Assembly: GCF_003024715.1 (NCBI RefSeq)
Contig: NZ_PYLO01000001.1
Location: 682,001-746,000, forward strand
Origin: Clostridium fessum
GTDB lineage: Bacteria; Bacillota; Clostridia; Lachnospirales; Lachnospiraceae
DNA: 64,000 bases
Reading direction: 5' to 3'
Part shown: positions 18,311 to 27,253 of the stretch, piece by piece
How the letters are laid out: each line of letters begins with the position of its first letter
Position numbering within the stretch: the first letter of the stretch is position 1
Program-made: the position numbers and the translations under genes
Notes under the pieces: generated by a model
Told to the model about the DNA's origin: nothing
Databases searched by the model: none
What the model saw: the letters and a program-made list of their open reading frames with translations, nothing else

Positions 18311-18339
18311 TTGCATAATCATGCAAAACGCGGTATACT
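18311..18339 (+). promoter_or_regulatory. Sigma-A promoter with palindromic operator, upstream of the NUDIX gene
   Basis: TTGCAT (18311-18316) and TATACT (18334-18339) are spaced by 17 bp. The -35 lies in the palindrome TTGCAT-AATC-ATGCAA (18311-18326), a likely repressor site. The rest of the 358-bp gap (18081-18438) shows nothing else I can name. Confidence 0.6.
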
Positions 18340-18438
18340 AAAACCAGTTTAAATCATATGCATAAAGCTGGTTCCCGGCACACGGATATACGCCACGAAT
18401 CAACTTCCATGCACACACCAGGACAGGAGGGATTGCAG

Positions 18439-18891
18439 ATGATCGAAGCAACGAGCTGCGGCGGTGTGGTTATATTTCGGGGAAAATTACTCGTTCTTTA
18501 CAAAAACTACCGGAACAAATACGAAGGCTGGGTTCTTCCCAAAGGAACCGTAGAACCGGGCGAAGACTTCAAGCAGACCGCCCTCCGGGAGGTTCATGAG
18601 GAGACTGGCGTCGCCGCCTCCATCATCAAGTACATTGGCAAAAGCCAGTACACCTTCAACACCCCTCAGGATACCATCGAAAAGACCGTGCACTGGTATC
18701 TGATGATGGCGGACAGCTACTACAGCAAGCCGCAGCGCGAAGAATACTTCGTCGATTCCGGCTACTACAAATTTTACGAAGCCTACCATCTTCTGAAATT
18801 TTCCAACGAAAAACAGATCCTGGAAAAAGCCTACAATGAGTATCTGGATCTGAAAAAGGCAAATTTGTGGGGGAATCGGAAATACTTTTAA
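18439..18891 (+). CDS. NUDIX hydrolase
   Basis: A 150-residue protein with a complete NUDIX box: GTVEPGEDFKQTALREVHEE followed by TGV, matching GX5EX7REUXEEXGU, preceded by WVLPKG. These enzymes cleave a nucleoside diphosphate linked to another group; the WVLPKG start is shared with diadenosine polyphosphate hydrolases and sugar-nucleotide NUDIX proteins. The ATG at 18439 has AGGAGG 8 bases upstream; the open frame runs 27 codons further but without a site. It is a single-gene unit. Confidence 0.9.
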   Translation: MIEATSCGGVVIFRGKLLVLYKNYRNKYEGWVLPKGTVEPGEDFKQTALREVHEETGVAASIIKYIGKSQYTFNTPQDTIEKTVHWYLMMADSYYSKPQREEYFVDSGYYKFYEAYHLLKFSNEKQILEKAYNEYLDLKKANLWGNRKYF

Positions 18892-19415
18892 TCACAAGAA
18901 CAAAGAGGCTGTTGCAAAATCATTATCAAAAATAGATGATTGAGCGGCAGCTTCCATTTCTCTGCAAGCTAATCTGGGTTAAAATTCGCGGTTTTCCTGT
19001 TAAAAAAGGCTTTTCGGTAATTTCCTATGAAACAAAAAAACACCCCGTCCGCTGCACAAAGCCAACGAACAGGGTATTAAAAAGGGGAGGATAAGTATTC
19101 AAAAATTTCTCTTTTGTGATACTAACAGTATGACCCGTTTCTGTTATTCTATACATCAATCTCCAAATTTTTATACGCCTTTTATCTGCTTCCGAGTATC
19201 CGGTTTTCATATTATTTATCATACATACCTTTTTCCCTTGCTTTCTTCCTCTCTTTCCGTTACAATAGATACGTTTTGAGTTGTACTTTTTAATTTATTT
19301 TTATCTCTATGAAAAATACAACTCCAGCAAATCATTTTATGTACATTTTTATATTGATTTGAAACTTTTTATATCATAAACCTTGTACTTACCTCACAAA
19401 AAGGAGATTTACCTT
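18892..19415. other. 524-bp gap with an orphan minus-strand terminator
   Basis: The start (18903-18917, GAGGCTGTTGCAAAA) resembles IS termini but has no partner. At 19023-19080 the minus strand shows a stem ending in T7 followed by GTTTCATAGGAAATT, the same terminator-flank motif seen at 31059, 32582 and 53109, although no minus-strand gene precedes it. A 65-codon minus-strand ORF (19025-19222) ends inside that terminator and is not convincing. The remainder is AT-rich and leads into the PFK gene. Confidence 0.5.
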
Positions 19416-20732
19416 ATGAACAAGAAAAACATCTTAGTCGGACAGTCCGGCGGACCGACCGCGGTTATCAACGGGAGCCTTTACGGTGTTATCTGCGAAG
19501 GTGCGCGCCACAGCGATGCGGTTGGCTGCGTCTACGGTATGATAAATGGAATCGAGGGCTTTCTCGCGGATTCTTATATGAACCTTTCAGAAACACTCTC
19601 CGATGACGATCTGGAACTTCTTCGCCTGACTCCGGCGGCGTATCTGGGTTCCTGCCGTTTTAAACTCCCTGAGAACCTCTCCGACAGCTTCTACCGCGTC
19701 CTCTTTGAAAAACTGGAGCGGCTGGACATCGGCTATTTCTTTTACATCGGCGGCAACGACTCGATGGACACCGTCAGCAAGCTTTCCCGCTATGCGGCGC
19801 AGATCAAAAGCCCGATCCGCTTTATCGGCATTCCCAAGACGATCGACAACGATCTCGTCCTGACCGATCACACGCCGGGATACGGCAGCGCTGCCCGCTA
19901 TGTCGCTGCATCCGTCCGTGAAATTGCGCTGGACGCCTCTGTCTATCAGCAGAAATCGGTCACCATCGTTGAGATCATGGGACGCCATGCCGGATGGCTG
20001 ACGGCTGCCTCTGCCTTAGCACGCAAGGAATCCGGTGACAATCCGCTCTTAATCTATCTGCCGGAAGCTCCATTTGAGCTGGCACAATTTAATGACGACT
20101 TAAAGAAAGCGTTTGAAAAGACAGCGAATGTCATCGTCTGCGTCTCCGAGGGCATCCGCGACCACGGTGGTCGTTTTATCTGCGAATATTCAACCGAAGC
20201 CCAGGTCGACACCTTCGGTCACAAAATGTTAGCCGGATGCGGCAAAATTCTGGAAAATTATGTCCGCAACCAGTTCGGAGTCAAGGTGCGCTCGGTTGAG
20301 CTCAACGTCAACCAGCGCTGCTCCGGTCTCACCGTTTCCGGTACTGATTTAAACGAGGCTGAAATGGCAGGTCGTTTCGGCGTCCAGGCAGCCCTGGACG
20401 GTCACACTGGACAGATGGTCGCATTTGAGCGTGAGACTGATACAGCTGCTTCTGAACCTGTTCATGCAGCTGCTGCCGTTTCAAACGCTGCGGACTTAGG
20501 CGCAGCATCCGCTTCATGCGTAAAACATCGTAACACTGTATATAAAATTCATCCAGTTCTCAAGGATGTCAATCTGATCTGCAATCAGGAAAAGAAAGTA
20601 CCTGCTGAGTGGATCACGAAAAACGGTACCGATGTCAGCGATGATTTCCTGGCTTACTCGCAGCCGCTGATCCAAGGGGACGTTTCCCATATTATGGAAA
20701 ACGGACTTCCAAAATATTTGTACCGCAAATAG
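19416..20732 (+). CDS. pfp: 6-phosphofructokinase, probably pyrophosphate-dependent
   Basis: A 438-residue phosphofructokinase, longer than the roughly 320-residue ATP enzymes. The phosphoryl-donor loop GQSGGPTAVING is at 9-20. The key motif is IGGNDSMDT (111-119). Aspartate at the fourth position, where ATP enzymes have glycine (GGDGS), marks PPi-dependent enzymes. PKTIDNDL (140-147), TPGYGSAARYV and EIMGRHAGWL follow. It converts fructose-6-phosphate to fructose-1,6-bisphosphate reversibly. A stretch around residues 335-375 is Ala-rich and poorly conserved. GGAG precedes the ATG at 19416. It has its own terminator. Confidence 0.9.
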   Translation: MNKKNILVGQSGGPTAVINGSLYGVICEGARHSDAVGCVYGMINGIEGFLADSYMNLSETLSDDDLELLRLTPAAYLGSCRFKLPENLSDSFYRVLFEKLERLDIGYFFYIGGNDSMDTVSKLSRYAAQIKSPIRFIGIPKTIDNDLVLTDHTPGYGSAARYVAASVREIALDASVYQQKSVTIVEIMGRHAGWLTAASALARKESGDNPLLIYLPEAPFELAQFNDDLKKAFEKTANVIVCVSEGIRDHGGRFICEYSTEAQVDTFGHKMLAGCGKILENYVRNQFGVKVRSVELNVNQRCSGLTVSGTDLNEAEMAGRFGVQAALDGHTGQMVAFERETDTAASEPVHAAAAVSNAADLGAASASCVKHRNTVYKIHPVLKDVNLICNQEKKVPAEWITKNGTDVSDDFLAYSQPLIQGDVSHIMENGLPKYLYRK

Positions 20733-20784
20733 TCCGTCACGCAGTATAACTGCTTCATCCTTGAAATCCATACAAGCAACAGAA

Positions 20785-20822
20785 AAAGAGACGCTTCTTT
20801 CATTTTACGAATGCGTCTCTTT
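20785..20822. terminator. Terminator between PFK and SpoIID-like genes
   Basis: AAAGAGACGC (20785-20794) pairs with GCGTCTCTTT (20813-20822), followed by TCT on plus and preceded by A-runs, so it can work both ways. Confidence 0.8.
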
Positions 20823-20935
20823 TCTACTTAATAATACATAATACCTGAATTTTTTCTAATTTACCCCAATCACACACTCTTATCATTTGGGGAGGAATCC
20901 TGACCGTGCCCTTTCAGCGCAGCCATCTTCTAAAT

Positions 20936-23242
20936 CTAATCTTCCTCACAATCCCGAATTTCAACCCCATCATAAAAGAACATCAGAATCTCTTCATAAT
21001 TCTTGCCTTCGCGCGCCATCTCCTGTGCGCCGTTCTGGCTCATGCCGACTCCGTGACCGTAGCCTCCGCCCCAGATGGTAAATGTGCGGATGTCTTTTTC
21101 CTCATCCCTGGCAGTTTCATCCACCGAGAAAAAGGCACTCGGAAGCGTACTCCATCCTGTCAGTTCGGTTCCGTCATTTTTCTTATAAACGAGTGATTCC
21201 GAGCCGAGGACACTCCGAATCTGACTCTGACCTTTCAGTGTCTTGGTTCCCTCGCTTCCGACGATCTGCACCGTCTGGGCGATACCACCCTTACCGCGGG
21301 AAGTCACAAAAATACCCTGAATCTCGCCGATGGTATCTACCTTCTGCTGCAGCTTCTTATTCGTGATCGTTGTTTTCCAGCGGTACATCGGGAACGAGGA
21401 ATCATAATTCTGCTCACCCTGTCCCTGGATAAACTTGAGAAATGTGTCGTTGTCCGTCAAATCCGGAATCTTCTTCTTTTCCGTCAAACCGATCCCTTTC
21501 AGATACGGAACCTCGTCTTTGCTGGCGCCCCAGATCGTTCCATCGGTCGAATATCCGCAGGAAGTTGAAAAATAATACGTTTCCGCCGGAGTATCGTTGT
21601 AATATACAATCTTCCCGTCCGTCTCCTTGACTGCCAGATTCGTCCGCTCACTGCTCTCTGTATTATTGTACACCTGATAGTTCGTGCTGTCATCAACGTG
21701 TGCGCCGTAACGGCTGTAAGCATTCGCCTTGATCTGCCGGTAGGCATACGTCCGTGCGCAAACTGCCTGCGCCTTGAGCGCCTCCAGCTCATAATTAGAT
21801 GGCATCTCGCTCGGCACTACGCGTGTCAGGTAATCTTCGACGTCCAGCTCATTGATCAGAAGCAGCCCATCCGACTCCTCGCTCAACTCGAAGCTGCCGA
21901 AATACGACGGCGTTCCCTGCGCCCGCTTGGTGCTCAGGATGCGGATCTCCTTCTGCGGATCTTCCAGCGTGATCGTCATGCGCCCTTCTTTCAGACGGTC
22001 ATCGCCAGGACTCACGGACAATTTCGTTCCCGGGCTCAAAGTCTCCTCTGATTCGCCCCAGGTCACATGCATCGTGCTGTCCGACTGGAGTACCACTTTC
22101 GTGTGAAACAAGGAGGAATAATCATCATTCATGATCAGCACGCGGATGTTCGTCGCTGAAAAATCATGATTTAAGAGTGCTGCGCAAACCTTTTTGCCAG
22201 CCACGACAAATTTTCCCAGATCATAGCCGACCAGCACATCCCGCTTTTTCTGCTCCTTGACGACTCCATATGTTTTATATACTTTAAAATCATCGTCCAG
22301 TTTCAGCGTTCCGTACCCGTCAATCTCGATCGTATCATCCTTGACCGAGAGTACCTTTCCTTCGATCATATCTTCCTTGAGCGACAGCTTGCGGATCTTG
22401 CCCTTATCCAGCTCTACATCCGCCAGCACTCCATCGGTACGATCCTTGAGCTTTTCTTCCTCTGGAAATGTCCGGACGATCGTGCCAATATACACATCCA
22501 TCCCACCCGATTCTCCCGGAACGATCCAGACATTCTTATATGTAACTTTTTCAGACTGTACGCCGCACAGCGTGATGATCGAACCATCACGCTCATAGAC
22601 CTCGATCTTCCGATCGATGCAGGCATCCAGCGACACGCCCTCAAAATTCATCGTTCCCTGATCCGTATATGCCGTCCATGCCGCTGCTTCCTTCACATTT
22701 TTTGGTGTTCCATAAAGCACCAGCTTCTGTTTTTTGACCGCGTTTTCCGAATCTGCCTTTTTTAAGAATGACTCATAAAACAGCCACCATTCTTCCTTCG
22801 GCATTGCCTTTTTATATTTATTTTTAGATACATTCAGGGCGCTCGAAAGCCCTTTGGAAACACGATCCGCCGCATATGCCGCTTCGCCATAGGTCAGTGC
22901 GCCCATCGCGTAGCTTTTACTTATCTTCTCGTCTCCCGGCTCCAGATAGCCTTCCTCAATCATATAGTCAATATATTTGGCATACCATTCATCCTGATCC
23001 GGCGTTCCAAAATGGCTTCCGTGTTCTCCCTGCGACGCAACGATGTCGTCCCGGTCTGCAAATGATAACGCCATAGCTTTCGATGCCATGGCGCGTGAAA
23101 TATCATTATCCGAGTGATCCAAAAATACAATTGCAAAGAGCAGGAGTGCCAGAAAAGCCGGAATCGCCACTGCCCAGTAAACCAGCTTTTTAGGTTTCAG
23201 AGACTGTACTGCCTTTCGCGATCTGCCTGTTTTCTTTTCCAT
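20936..23242 (-). CDS. Large SpoIID/LytB-domain membrane protein
   Basis: A 768-residue protein. A basic N-terminus is followed by one membrane segment (LVYWAVAIPAFLALLLFAIVF), then a long extracytoplasmic part. The C-terminal third is a SpoIID/LytB domain, recognised by VEDYLTRVVPSEMPSNYELEALKAQ-type sequence, YYFSTSCGYS and GGGYGHGVGMSQNGAQ. SpoIID is a lytic transglycosylase of engulfment; this protein is about twice its length, with extra beta-rich domains in front. I start at 23242 because GGAG lies next to it. A GTG at 23293 overlapping the previous stop is the alternative. It follows the AI-2E transporter gene. Confidence 0.85.
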   Translation of the reverse strand: MEKKTGRSRKAVQSLKPKKLVYWAVAIPAFLALLLFAIVFLDHSDNDISRAMASKAMALSFADRDDIVASQGEHGSHFGTPDQDEWYAKYIDYMIEEGYLEPGDEKISKSYAMGALTYGEAAYAADRVSKGLSSALNVSKNKYKKAMPKEEWWLFYESFLKKADSENAVKKQKLVLYGTPKNVKEAAAWTAYTDQGTMNFEGVSLDACIDRKIEVYERDGSIITLCGVQSEKVTYKNVWIVPGESGGMDVYIGTIVRTFPEEEKLKDRTDGVLADVELDKGKIRKLSLKEDMIEGKVLSVKDDTIEIDGYGTLKLDDDFKVYKTYGVVKEQKKRDVLVGYDLGKFVVAGKKVCAALLNHDFSATNIRVLIMNDDYSSLFHTKVVLQSDSTMHVTWGESEETLSPGTKLSVSPGDDRLKEGRMTITLEDPQKEIRILSTKRAQGTPSYFGSFELSEESDGLLLINELDVEDYLTRVVPSEMPSNYELEALKAQAVCARTYAYRQIKANAYSRYGAHVDDSTNYQVYNNTESSERTNLAVKETDGKIVYYNDTPAETYYFSTSCGYSTDGTIWGASKDEVPYLKGIGLTEKKKIPDLTDNDTFLKFIQGQGEQNYDSSFPMYRWKTTITNKKLQQKVDTIGEIQGIFVTSRGKGGIAQTVQIVGSEGTKTLKGQSQIRSVLGSESLVYKKNDGTELTGWSTLPSAFFSVDETARDEEKDIRTFTIWGGGYGHGVGMSQNGAQEMAREGKNYEEILMFFYDGVEIRDCEED

Positions 23243-23289
23243 ATTTCTCCAGCCGCCTTTATTTTTTAACTGTCCTTTCTCATTCACAG

Positions 23290-24546
23290 TCACTTTTTAT
23301 TTAACTCCATAAACGTTCCTGTTTTCTCATCAATGTGGTCTAACTTCCGGTATTCGTCTGTCTCCATCGGCAATTTCCGAAGCCGCAGCGACCGGTGCAC
23401 CGCGCGGGAGATCAAGTCATAAATAACCGCAAATGCCGGTACTGCGATAATCATGCCGACGAAACCAAAGAGTCCGCCAAAGAAGAGAATCGAAAACAGT
23501 ACCCAGAAACTCGAAAGTCCTGTCGAATTGCCCAGGATCTTCGGTCCCAGAATATTGCCGTCAAACTGCTGCAGAAGCAGAATCCAGATGAGGAAATACA
23601 CACACTGGAGCGGACTGACTAAGAATACCAGGAACGCTGCAGGTATCGCACCGATGAACGGTCCAAAAAAAGGTATCACATTCGTCACACCGATAATGAC
23701 GCTCAAAAGCATCGGGAACGGCATATTTAAGATCGTCACACCGATGAAACAGATAATACCGATAATGAGGGAATCCACCAGCTTGCCGATGATGAAGCCG
23801 CCGAACATCTGATTGATAAACCGGAGCTCCTCGATTACCAGATTCGCCTGTCTTAGATTCAGGCAGCCATAAACAATCTTCTTTCCCTGTGCTGCCAGTG
23901 TATCTTTGATATTTAGCAGATACACCATGACGATCAGACCGATCAGCCAGTTTTTGATAAATTCCAGGACACCCAGCACGCTGCTGGAAAGGCCTGTCAC
24001 GATCTGTCCAATCCGGTGCATATCAATGTTGGTAAACGATTTCTCCGCCCAGTTCTGAAAAACTGCCAGGTTATTTTCAAAACTGCTCAGAACCATATTT
24101 TCGATCTCCGGATTATTTTTCAAAATACGCTGAATCCATTCATACACATTCTGCACATACAGCGGAAATGAATCCTGAATACCGATCAAACTCTCGATCA
24201 GCTGCGGGATCATAAGCTGGAACATCCCTACCACAAGCACAATAACCAGCCCCAGACATGCTGCCGTCGCAAGCATCCGGGCTGCACCACGGACGTATTT
24301 GGAATTCTTAGTGACAGAGCCAAGGGTCTTTTCCACGATCCCTGCTACCCAGTTATATGCCGGGGCGGTCAGATACGTCAGCACCGCACCGCAGAGAATC
24401 GGCGCAAGGATTTTCACAACCTTGCGGGTGCCCGCCGACACCACATCCCAGTGTTGGATGCTGAACCAGAGCAGTATGCAGACCGCAATCACCGAAACTG
24501 CCGTCATACCCATATAAATGTATTCTTTGAAATCTCTTTTTTCCAT
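23290..24546 (-). CDS. AI-2E family transporter (PerM-like membrane protein)
   Basis: A 418-residue protein with about eight hydrophobic segments. The family hallmark is the C-terminal region with GVTNVIPFFGPFIGAIPA and WILLLQQFDGNILGPKILGNSTGLSSFW. The family includes putative exporters of autoinducer-2 and sodium/proton antiporters, so the substrate is open. The stop lies next to the SpoIID-like gene on the same strand, suggesting one unit. No good ribosome-binding site lies directly before the ATG at 24546. Confidence 0.9.
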   Translation of the reverse strand: MEKRDFKEYIYMGMTAVSVIAVCILLWFSIQHWDVVSAGTRKVVKILAPILCGAVLTYLTAPAYNWVAGIVEKTLGSVTKNSKYVRGAARMLATAACLGLVIVLVVGMFQLMIPQLIESLIGIQDSFPLYVQNVYEWIQRILKNNPEIENMVLSSFENNLAVFQNWAEKSFTNIDMHRIGQIVTGLSSSVLGVLEFIKNWLIGLIVMVYLLNIKDTLAAQGKKIVYGCLNLRQANLVIEELRFINQMFGGFIIGKLVDSLIIGIICFIGVTILNMPFPMLLSVIIGVTNVIPFFGPFIGAIPAAFLVFLVSPLQCVYFLIWILLLQQFDGNILGPKILGNSTGLSSFWVLFSILFFGGLFGFVGMIIAVPAFAVIYDLISRAVHRSLRLRKLPMETDEYRKLDHIDEKTGTFMELNKK

Positions 24547-24631
24547 ACTTATGTTCTTATCCGTTCCTCTTTTCTGATTTTACAATGTGCTTCTGGAAAA
24601 TGTTACATTTTCTTTACACACTTTCTTTTAC

Positions 24632-24865
24632 AGAGAAAGCAGCGATTGCTCGCTGCTTTTATCCTTTGTAACCCCAAAATGCCGGCTCTTACCATATTGA
24701 CGCCTAGCGCTGCTAGGTGGGCAACCTCACTTAGATTTCTGTCTTCCACTCGAGAGGAGGCCTGACATCCATCTAAAAATATCGGAATCCCGTTAGTCAA
24801 AATGTAGGTTCAAAAAAAGCAAGAGTTGTCGAGCATCCCAGGAATTACAAATATTCTCTTTTGAT
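24632..24865 (-). ncRNA. ssrS: Structured small RNA, probably 6S RNA
   Basis: A near-ideal sigma-A promoter (TTGAAA, 17 bp, TATAAT) is followed by about 230 nt with no ORF and a hairpin GCAGCGA-GCAA-TCGCTGC then TTTCTCT. The transcript ends pair: UUUGUAAUUCC (24851-24841) with GGGGUUACAAA (about 24675-24665). This encloses about 190 nt, the size and rod shape of 6S RNA. Inner hairpins include CCTAGC-AGC-GCTAGG. 6S RNA binds the sigma-A RNA polymerase holoenzyme. The identity is inferred from architecture; another clostridial RNA such as the raiA motif is not excluded. Confidence 0.55.
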
Positions 24866-24871
24866 ACGGCT

Positions 24872-24900
24872 ATTATACCGCAAGTCGGATGTTTTTTCAA
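24872..24900 (-). promoter_or_regulatory. Sigma-A promoter of the small RNA
   Basis: TTGAAA (24895-24900, minus) and TATAAT (24872-24877, minus) are separated by exactly 17 bp. Confidence 0.85.
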
Positions 24901-24929
24901 GTTCCATTTTCTGATAATGCGGTCAGGTT

Positions 24930-24959
24930 GTTACTGTTCGCGCATACGTGCCCAGTAAC
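24930..24959 (+). mobile_element. Solo left end of the 133-bp element (30 bp)
   Basis: The first 30 bp of subtype A with one change, GTTACTG...CAGTAAC. The unit is itself an inverted repeat. No matching 8-bp direct repeats flank it, so it is a remnant. Confidence 0.75.
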
Positions 24960-24984
24960 GGATTAAGAAACTCCTTTTTGTCTT

Positions 24985-25647
24985 TTATACTTCTCCCCAC
25001 TTCATCAGGAAATCTCCCAGCTCTTCCACCGTCTCAATCTGGTAGTCTGCCCCATTTTCCGTAAATTCTTCCCGGGAACCATATCCATACAGCACCGCCG
25101 CACATGGGAGCTGATTTTCATGCGCCCCGATAATATCGTGTTTCCGGTCGCCCACCATGATAACCTTCGATTCCTCCGGTGTTGTTCCCAGATGGTCCAG
25201 CGTGTAGGCAATCACATCGCCTTTGCGGACCCGGATCTCCTCCATATCCGCCCCGCCAACCAGGGTAAAGTAGGAAAGCAGATCAAAATGCTCCAGAATC
25301 TGAATAGCAAACGGTTCCGGCTTCGAGGTTGCCACCGCCAGCGTAAGACCGGCATCCTTTAAACGTGCCAGCATCTCCCGGATTCCCGGATAGACTTTGT
25401 TTTCAAACATTCCCTGTTTCGTAAAATATTCGTGGAAATGGTCAATCGCTTCGCGCGCCTGCGCTTCGCTGAATCCGTAATATTCTTTAAAACTGTCCGA
25501 CAGCGGCGGTCCGATGAACGGACACAGTTTATCCAGATCCGGCTCATCGATCCCGTATGCCTGCAGCGCATGCTGGACAGACTTTGTGATGCCTTCCTTC
25601 GGATCTGTAAGGGTTCCGTCGAGGTCAAATAGTATGATATGGTTCAT
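24985..25647 (-). CDS. HAD-family phosphatase (phosphoglycolate phosphatase-like)
   Basis: A 220-residue haloacid dehalogenase hydrolase. Motif I is FDLDGTLTD near residues 7-15, motif II lies in LAVATSKPE, and motif IV in MVGDRKHDIIGA. The cap is the small helical type after motif I, as in phosphoglycolate phosphatase and pyrophosphatase PpaX. The ATG at 25647 follows GGAG; the frame stays open 16 codons upstream. The substrate is unknown. It is a single gene flanked by the small RNA and a 133-bp element. Confidence 0.88.
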   Translation of the reverse strand: MNHIILFDLDGTLTDPKEGITKSVQHALQAYGIDEPDLDKLCPFIGPPLSDSFKEYYGFSEAQAREAIDHFHEYFTKQGMFENKVYPGIREMLARLKDAGLTLAVATSKPEPFAIQILEHFDLLSYFTLVGGADMEEIRVRKGDVIAYTLDHLGTTPEESKVIMVGDRKHDIIGAHENQLPCAAVLYGYGSREEFTENGADYQIETVEELGDFLMKWGEV

Positions 25648-25801
25648 ATGGTTCGTTCTCCTTATTGTAGTCCGCGGTGCATTACTCCGCAGCACACCAG
25701 CTTGAAAAAACTACGTTTTCATTGCTTACGACCATTCTAATACATTTTACGCAAAAAAGAAAGACAACTTTTCTCCAGCCATCTTTCTTTTCTGCGTTTC
25801 A

Positions 25802-25934
25802 GTTACTGTTCACGCATACGTGCCCAGCAACGGAATTTGCCGTGGCTTCGCATTTAAATACGGCAAATTTCTGCTGCCACCACGTTTTCTTACGGCACTT
25901 TCGGTTCCAAAAGTGCCTACCCGTGAACAGTAAC
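25802..25934 (+). mobile_element. 133-bp MITE, subtype A copy 1
   Basis: Perfect 13-bp terminal inverted repeats (GTTACTGTTCACG / CGTGAACAGTAAC). Flanking 8-mers GCGTTTCA (25794-25801) and GTGTTTCA (25935-25942) match at 7 of 8 positions. Internal hairpins AATTTGCCG/CGGCAAATT and GGCACTTT/AAAGTGCC. It has no ORF, so mobility would need a transposase in trans. Confidence 0.9.
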
Positions 25935-25946
25935 GTGTTTCACTCT

Positions 25947-26768
25947 TTATTTGTAAAATTCATGTCCACCATGCTGCATGACATAGGTCAGCTTGCCATC
26001 GAACCAGCGTACATTGGAGGAAGCAGAGATTCCGCGGTTCATGAAGTACAGGGCGCCGCCCGAGTAATCCTCGCCTTCCAGTGCACGGTTGACGCAGTCA
26101 ATTGTCTGCTGCGTTACCTTACAGCTGTTGATCGTTCCATCCAGTACCGGTGAGAACTGGGATGGTTCGTACACAACGGCTTTAACGCTGTTCGGGAATT
26201 TCTTGTTTTTCACCCGGTTGATGATTACATTTGCAACCAGTATCTTTCCCCTGTCGTCACACACACCCGCCTCCGCCTGCACAATTTTCTGCAGAACACT
26301 GTAATCTTCATCGCTGTAAGAGATGACTGCGCGTTCCCGGCGCTCCCGTTCTTCTGCTTCCTGCGCCGCCTGCTGGGTCTGCATTCGTACTTCTCGTTCG
26401 ATTACCTCTACTTCCAGAGCTTCCTTCGCAAGTTCATCCTGAATCCCCTGCTCCAGCCTCTGTCCGAGTAGATGCTGACTCTCCTCGTTGGAGGCGAGAA
26501 TCGTAAATTCTGATAAGCTCTCTGTCTCTGTCGTTTCTTCTGACTGCAGCATTTCTGTCAGTTCCACATCATCCGGATATTCCCGGTGTGCCGAGGCTGC
26601 ATTTTTGCCAACGCCGCCAAAACTGACCGAATTAAATGCTATCACCGTCACAACCGCTGCTCCCGTCATCAATACGGCTGCGGTCCGGTACATCCTTTTT
26701 GTCACACGGACAAATAATGCCTTTATAAACTGATAAGCAGTCTGAAGAAATGTGTCAATGCTTGGCAT
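25947..26768 (-). CDS. SleB/CwlJ-type cell wall hydrolase, membrane-anchored
   Basis: A 273-residue protein with a membrane segment at about residues 27-50 (TAAVLMTGAAVVTVIAFNSV). A charged, Glu/Arg-rich linker probably forms a coiled coil (about 95-145). The C-terminal Hydrolase_2 domain contains the catalytic glutamate in VQAEAG and then VANVIINRVKNKKFPNSVKAVVYEPSQFSPV. This domain hydrolyses spore cortex or vegetative peptidoglycan. AGAGGAG precedes the ATG at 26768. The gene sits between two copies of the 133-bp element in the same orientation, 12 bp from one and 112 bp from the other. Confidence 0.88.
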   Translation of the reverse strand: MPSIDTFLQTAYQFIKALFVRVTKRMYRTAAVLMTGAAVVTVIAFNSVSFGGVGKNAASAHREYPDDVELTEMLQSEETTETESLSEFTILASNEESQHLLGQRLEQGIQDELAKEALEVEVIEREVRMQTQQAAQEAEERERRERAVISYSDEDYSVLQKIVQAEAGVCDDRGKILVANVIINRVKNKKFPNSVKAVVYEPSQFSPVLDGTINSCKVTQQTIDCVNRALEGEDYSGGALYFMNRGISASSNVRWFDGKLTYVMQHGGHEFYK

Positions 26769-26880
26769 ACACTCTCCTCTTTCTATCAGTGCAGTCCTCC
26801 CAAAACCGGTCTGACTGCCATTTAACATCTGCGGCATCTTCTTTGGCTGTCTGATTTTTTCTGACAGCTACGGACAGATC

Positions 26881-27013
26881 GTTACTGTTCACACACGTGT
26901 GCCCAGCAACGGGATTTTGCCGATGCTACGCATTCCAAATCGGCAAAATCTGCTGCCAGAACTGTATCGTACGGAATTTTCAGTTCAGAAAATTCCTACC
27001 TGTGAACAGTTAC
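26881..27013 (+). mobile_element. 133-bp MITE, subtype A copy 2 (diverged)
   Basis: Ends GTTACTGTTCACA / TGTGAACAGTTAC. It is flanked by a perfect 8-bp duplication GACAGATC (26873-26880 and 27014-27021). The interior is diverged but keeps both hairpins, now GATTTTGCCG/CGGCAAAATC and GGAATTTT/AAAATTCC. Compared with copy 1 the changes occur on both sides of the stems. Confidence 0.9.
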
Positions 27014-27253
27014 GACAGATCCTCTCTGCCTGTGCCGCTTCCTTCAAGTGACGGGAGACATTATATGTGGTTTCCGGCTTCAAAGTCAACGTCTTTTTTA
27101 CATTTTTGTGACAAATCACATTCTCATTTAACTTTTCCTTAATATTTATGTGAGCATTTTATAAACTTTTTTGCTTTTTCTTCCCAATTTTTATAAACTT
27201 TGGCTGGTATAAAATTTTTAATTTTTTACAATTCTGTTAAATTCTGCCCGTCA

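Noticed and set aside
19025-19222. 65-codon minus-strand ORF before the PFK gene
   Set aside because: Its last third runs through an apparent terminator stem and T-run, and the product resembles nothing I know. A transcript is possible but not this protein.
25802-27013. Composite transposon carrying the cell-wall hydrolase gene
   Set aside because: Each flanking element has its own, different 8-bp duplication (GYGTTTCA and GACAGATC), so they inserted separately.
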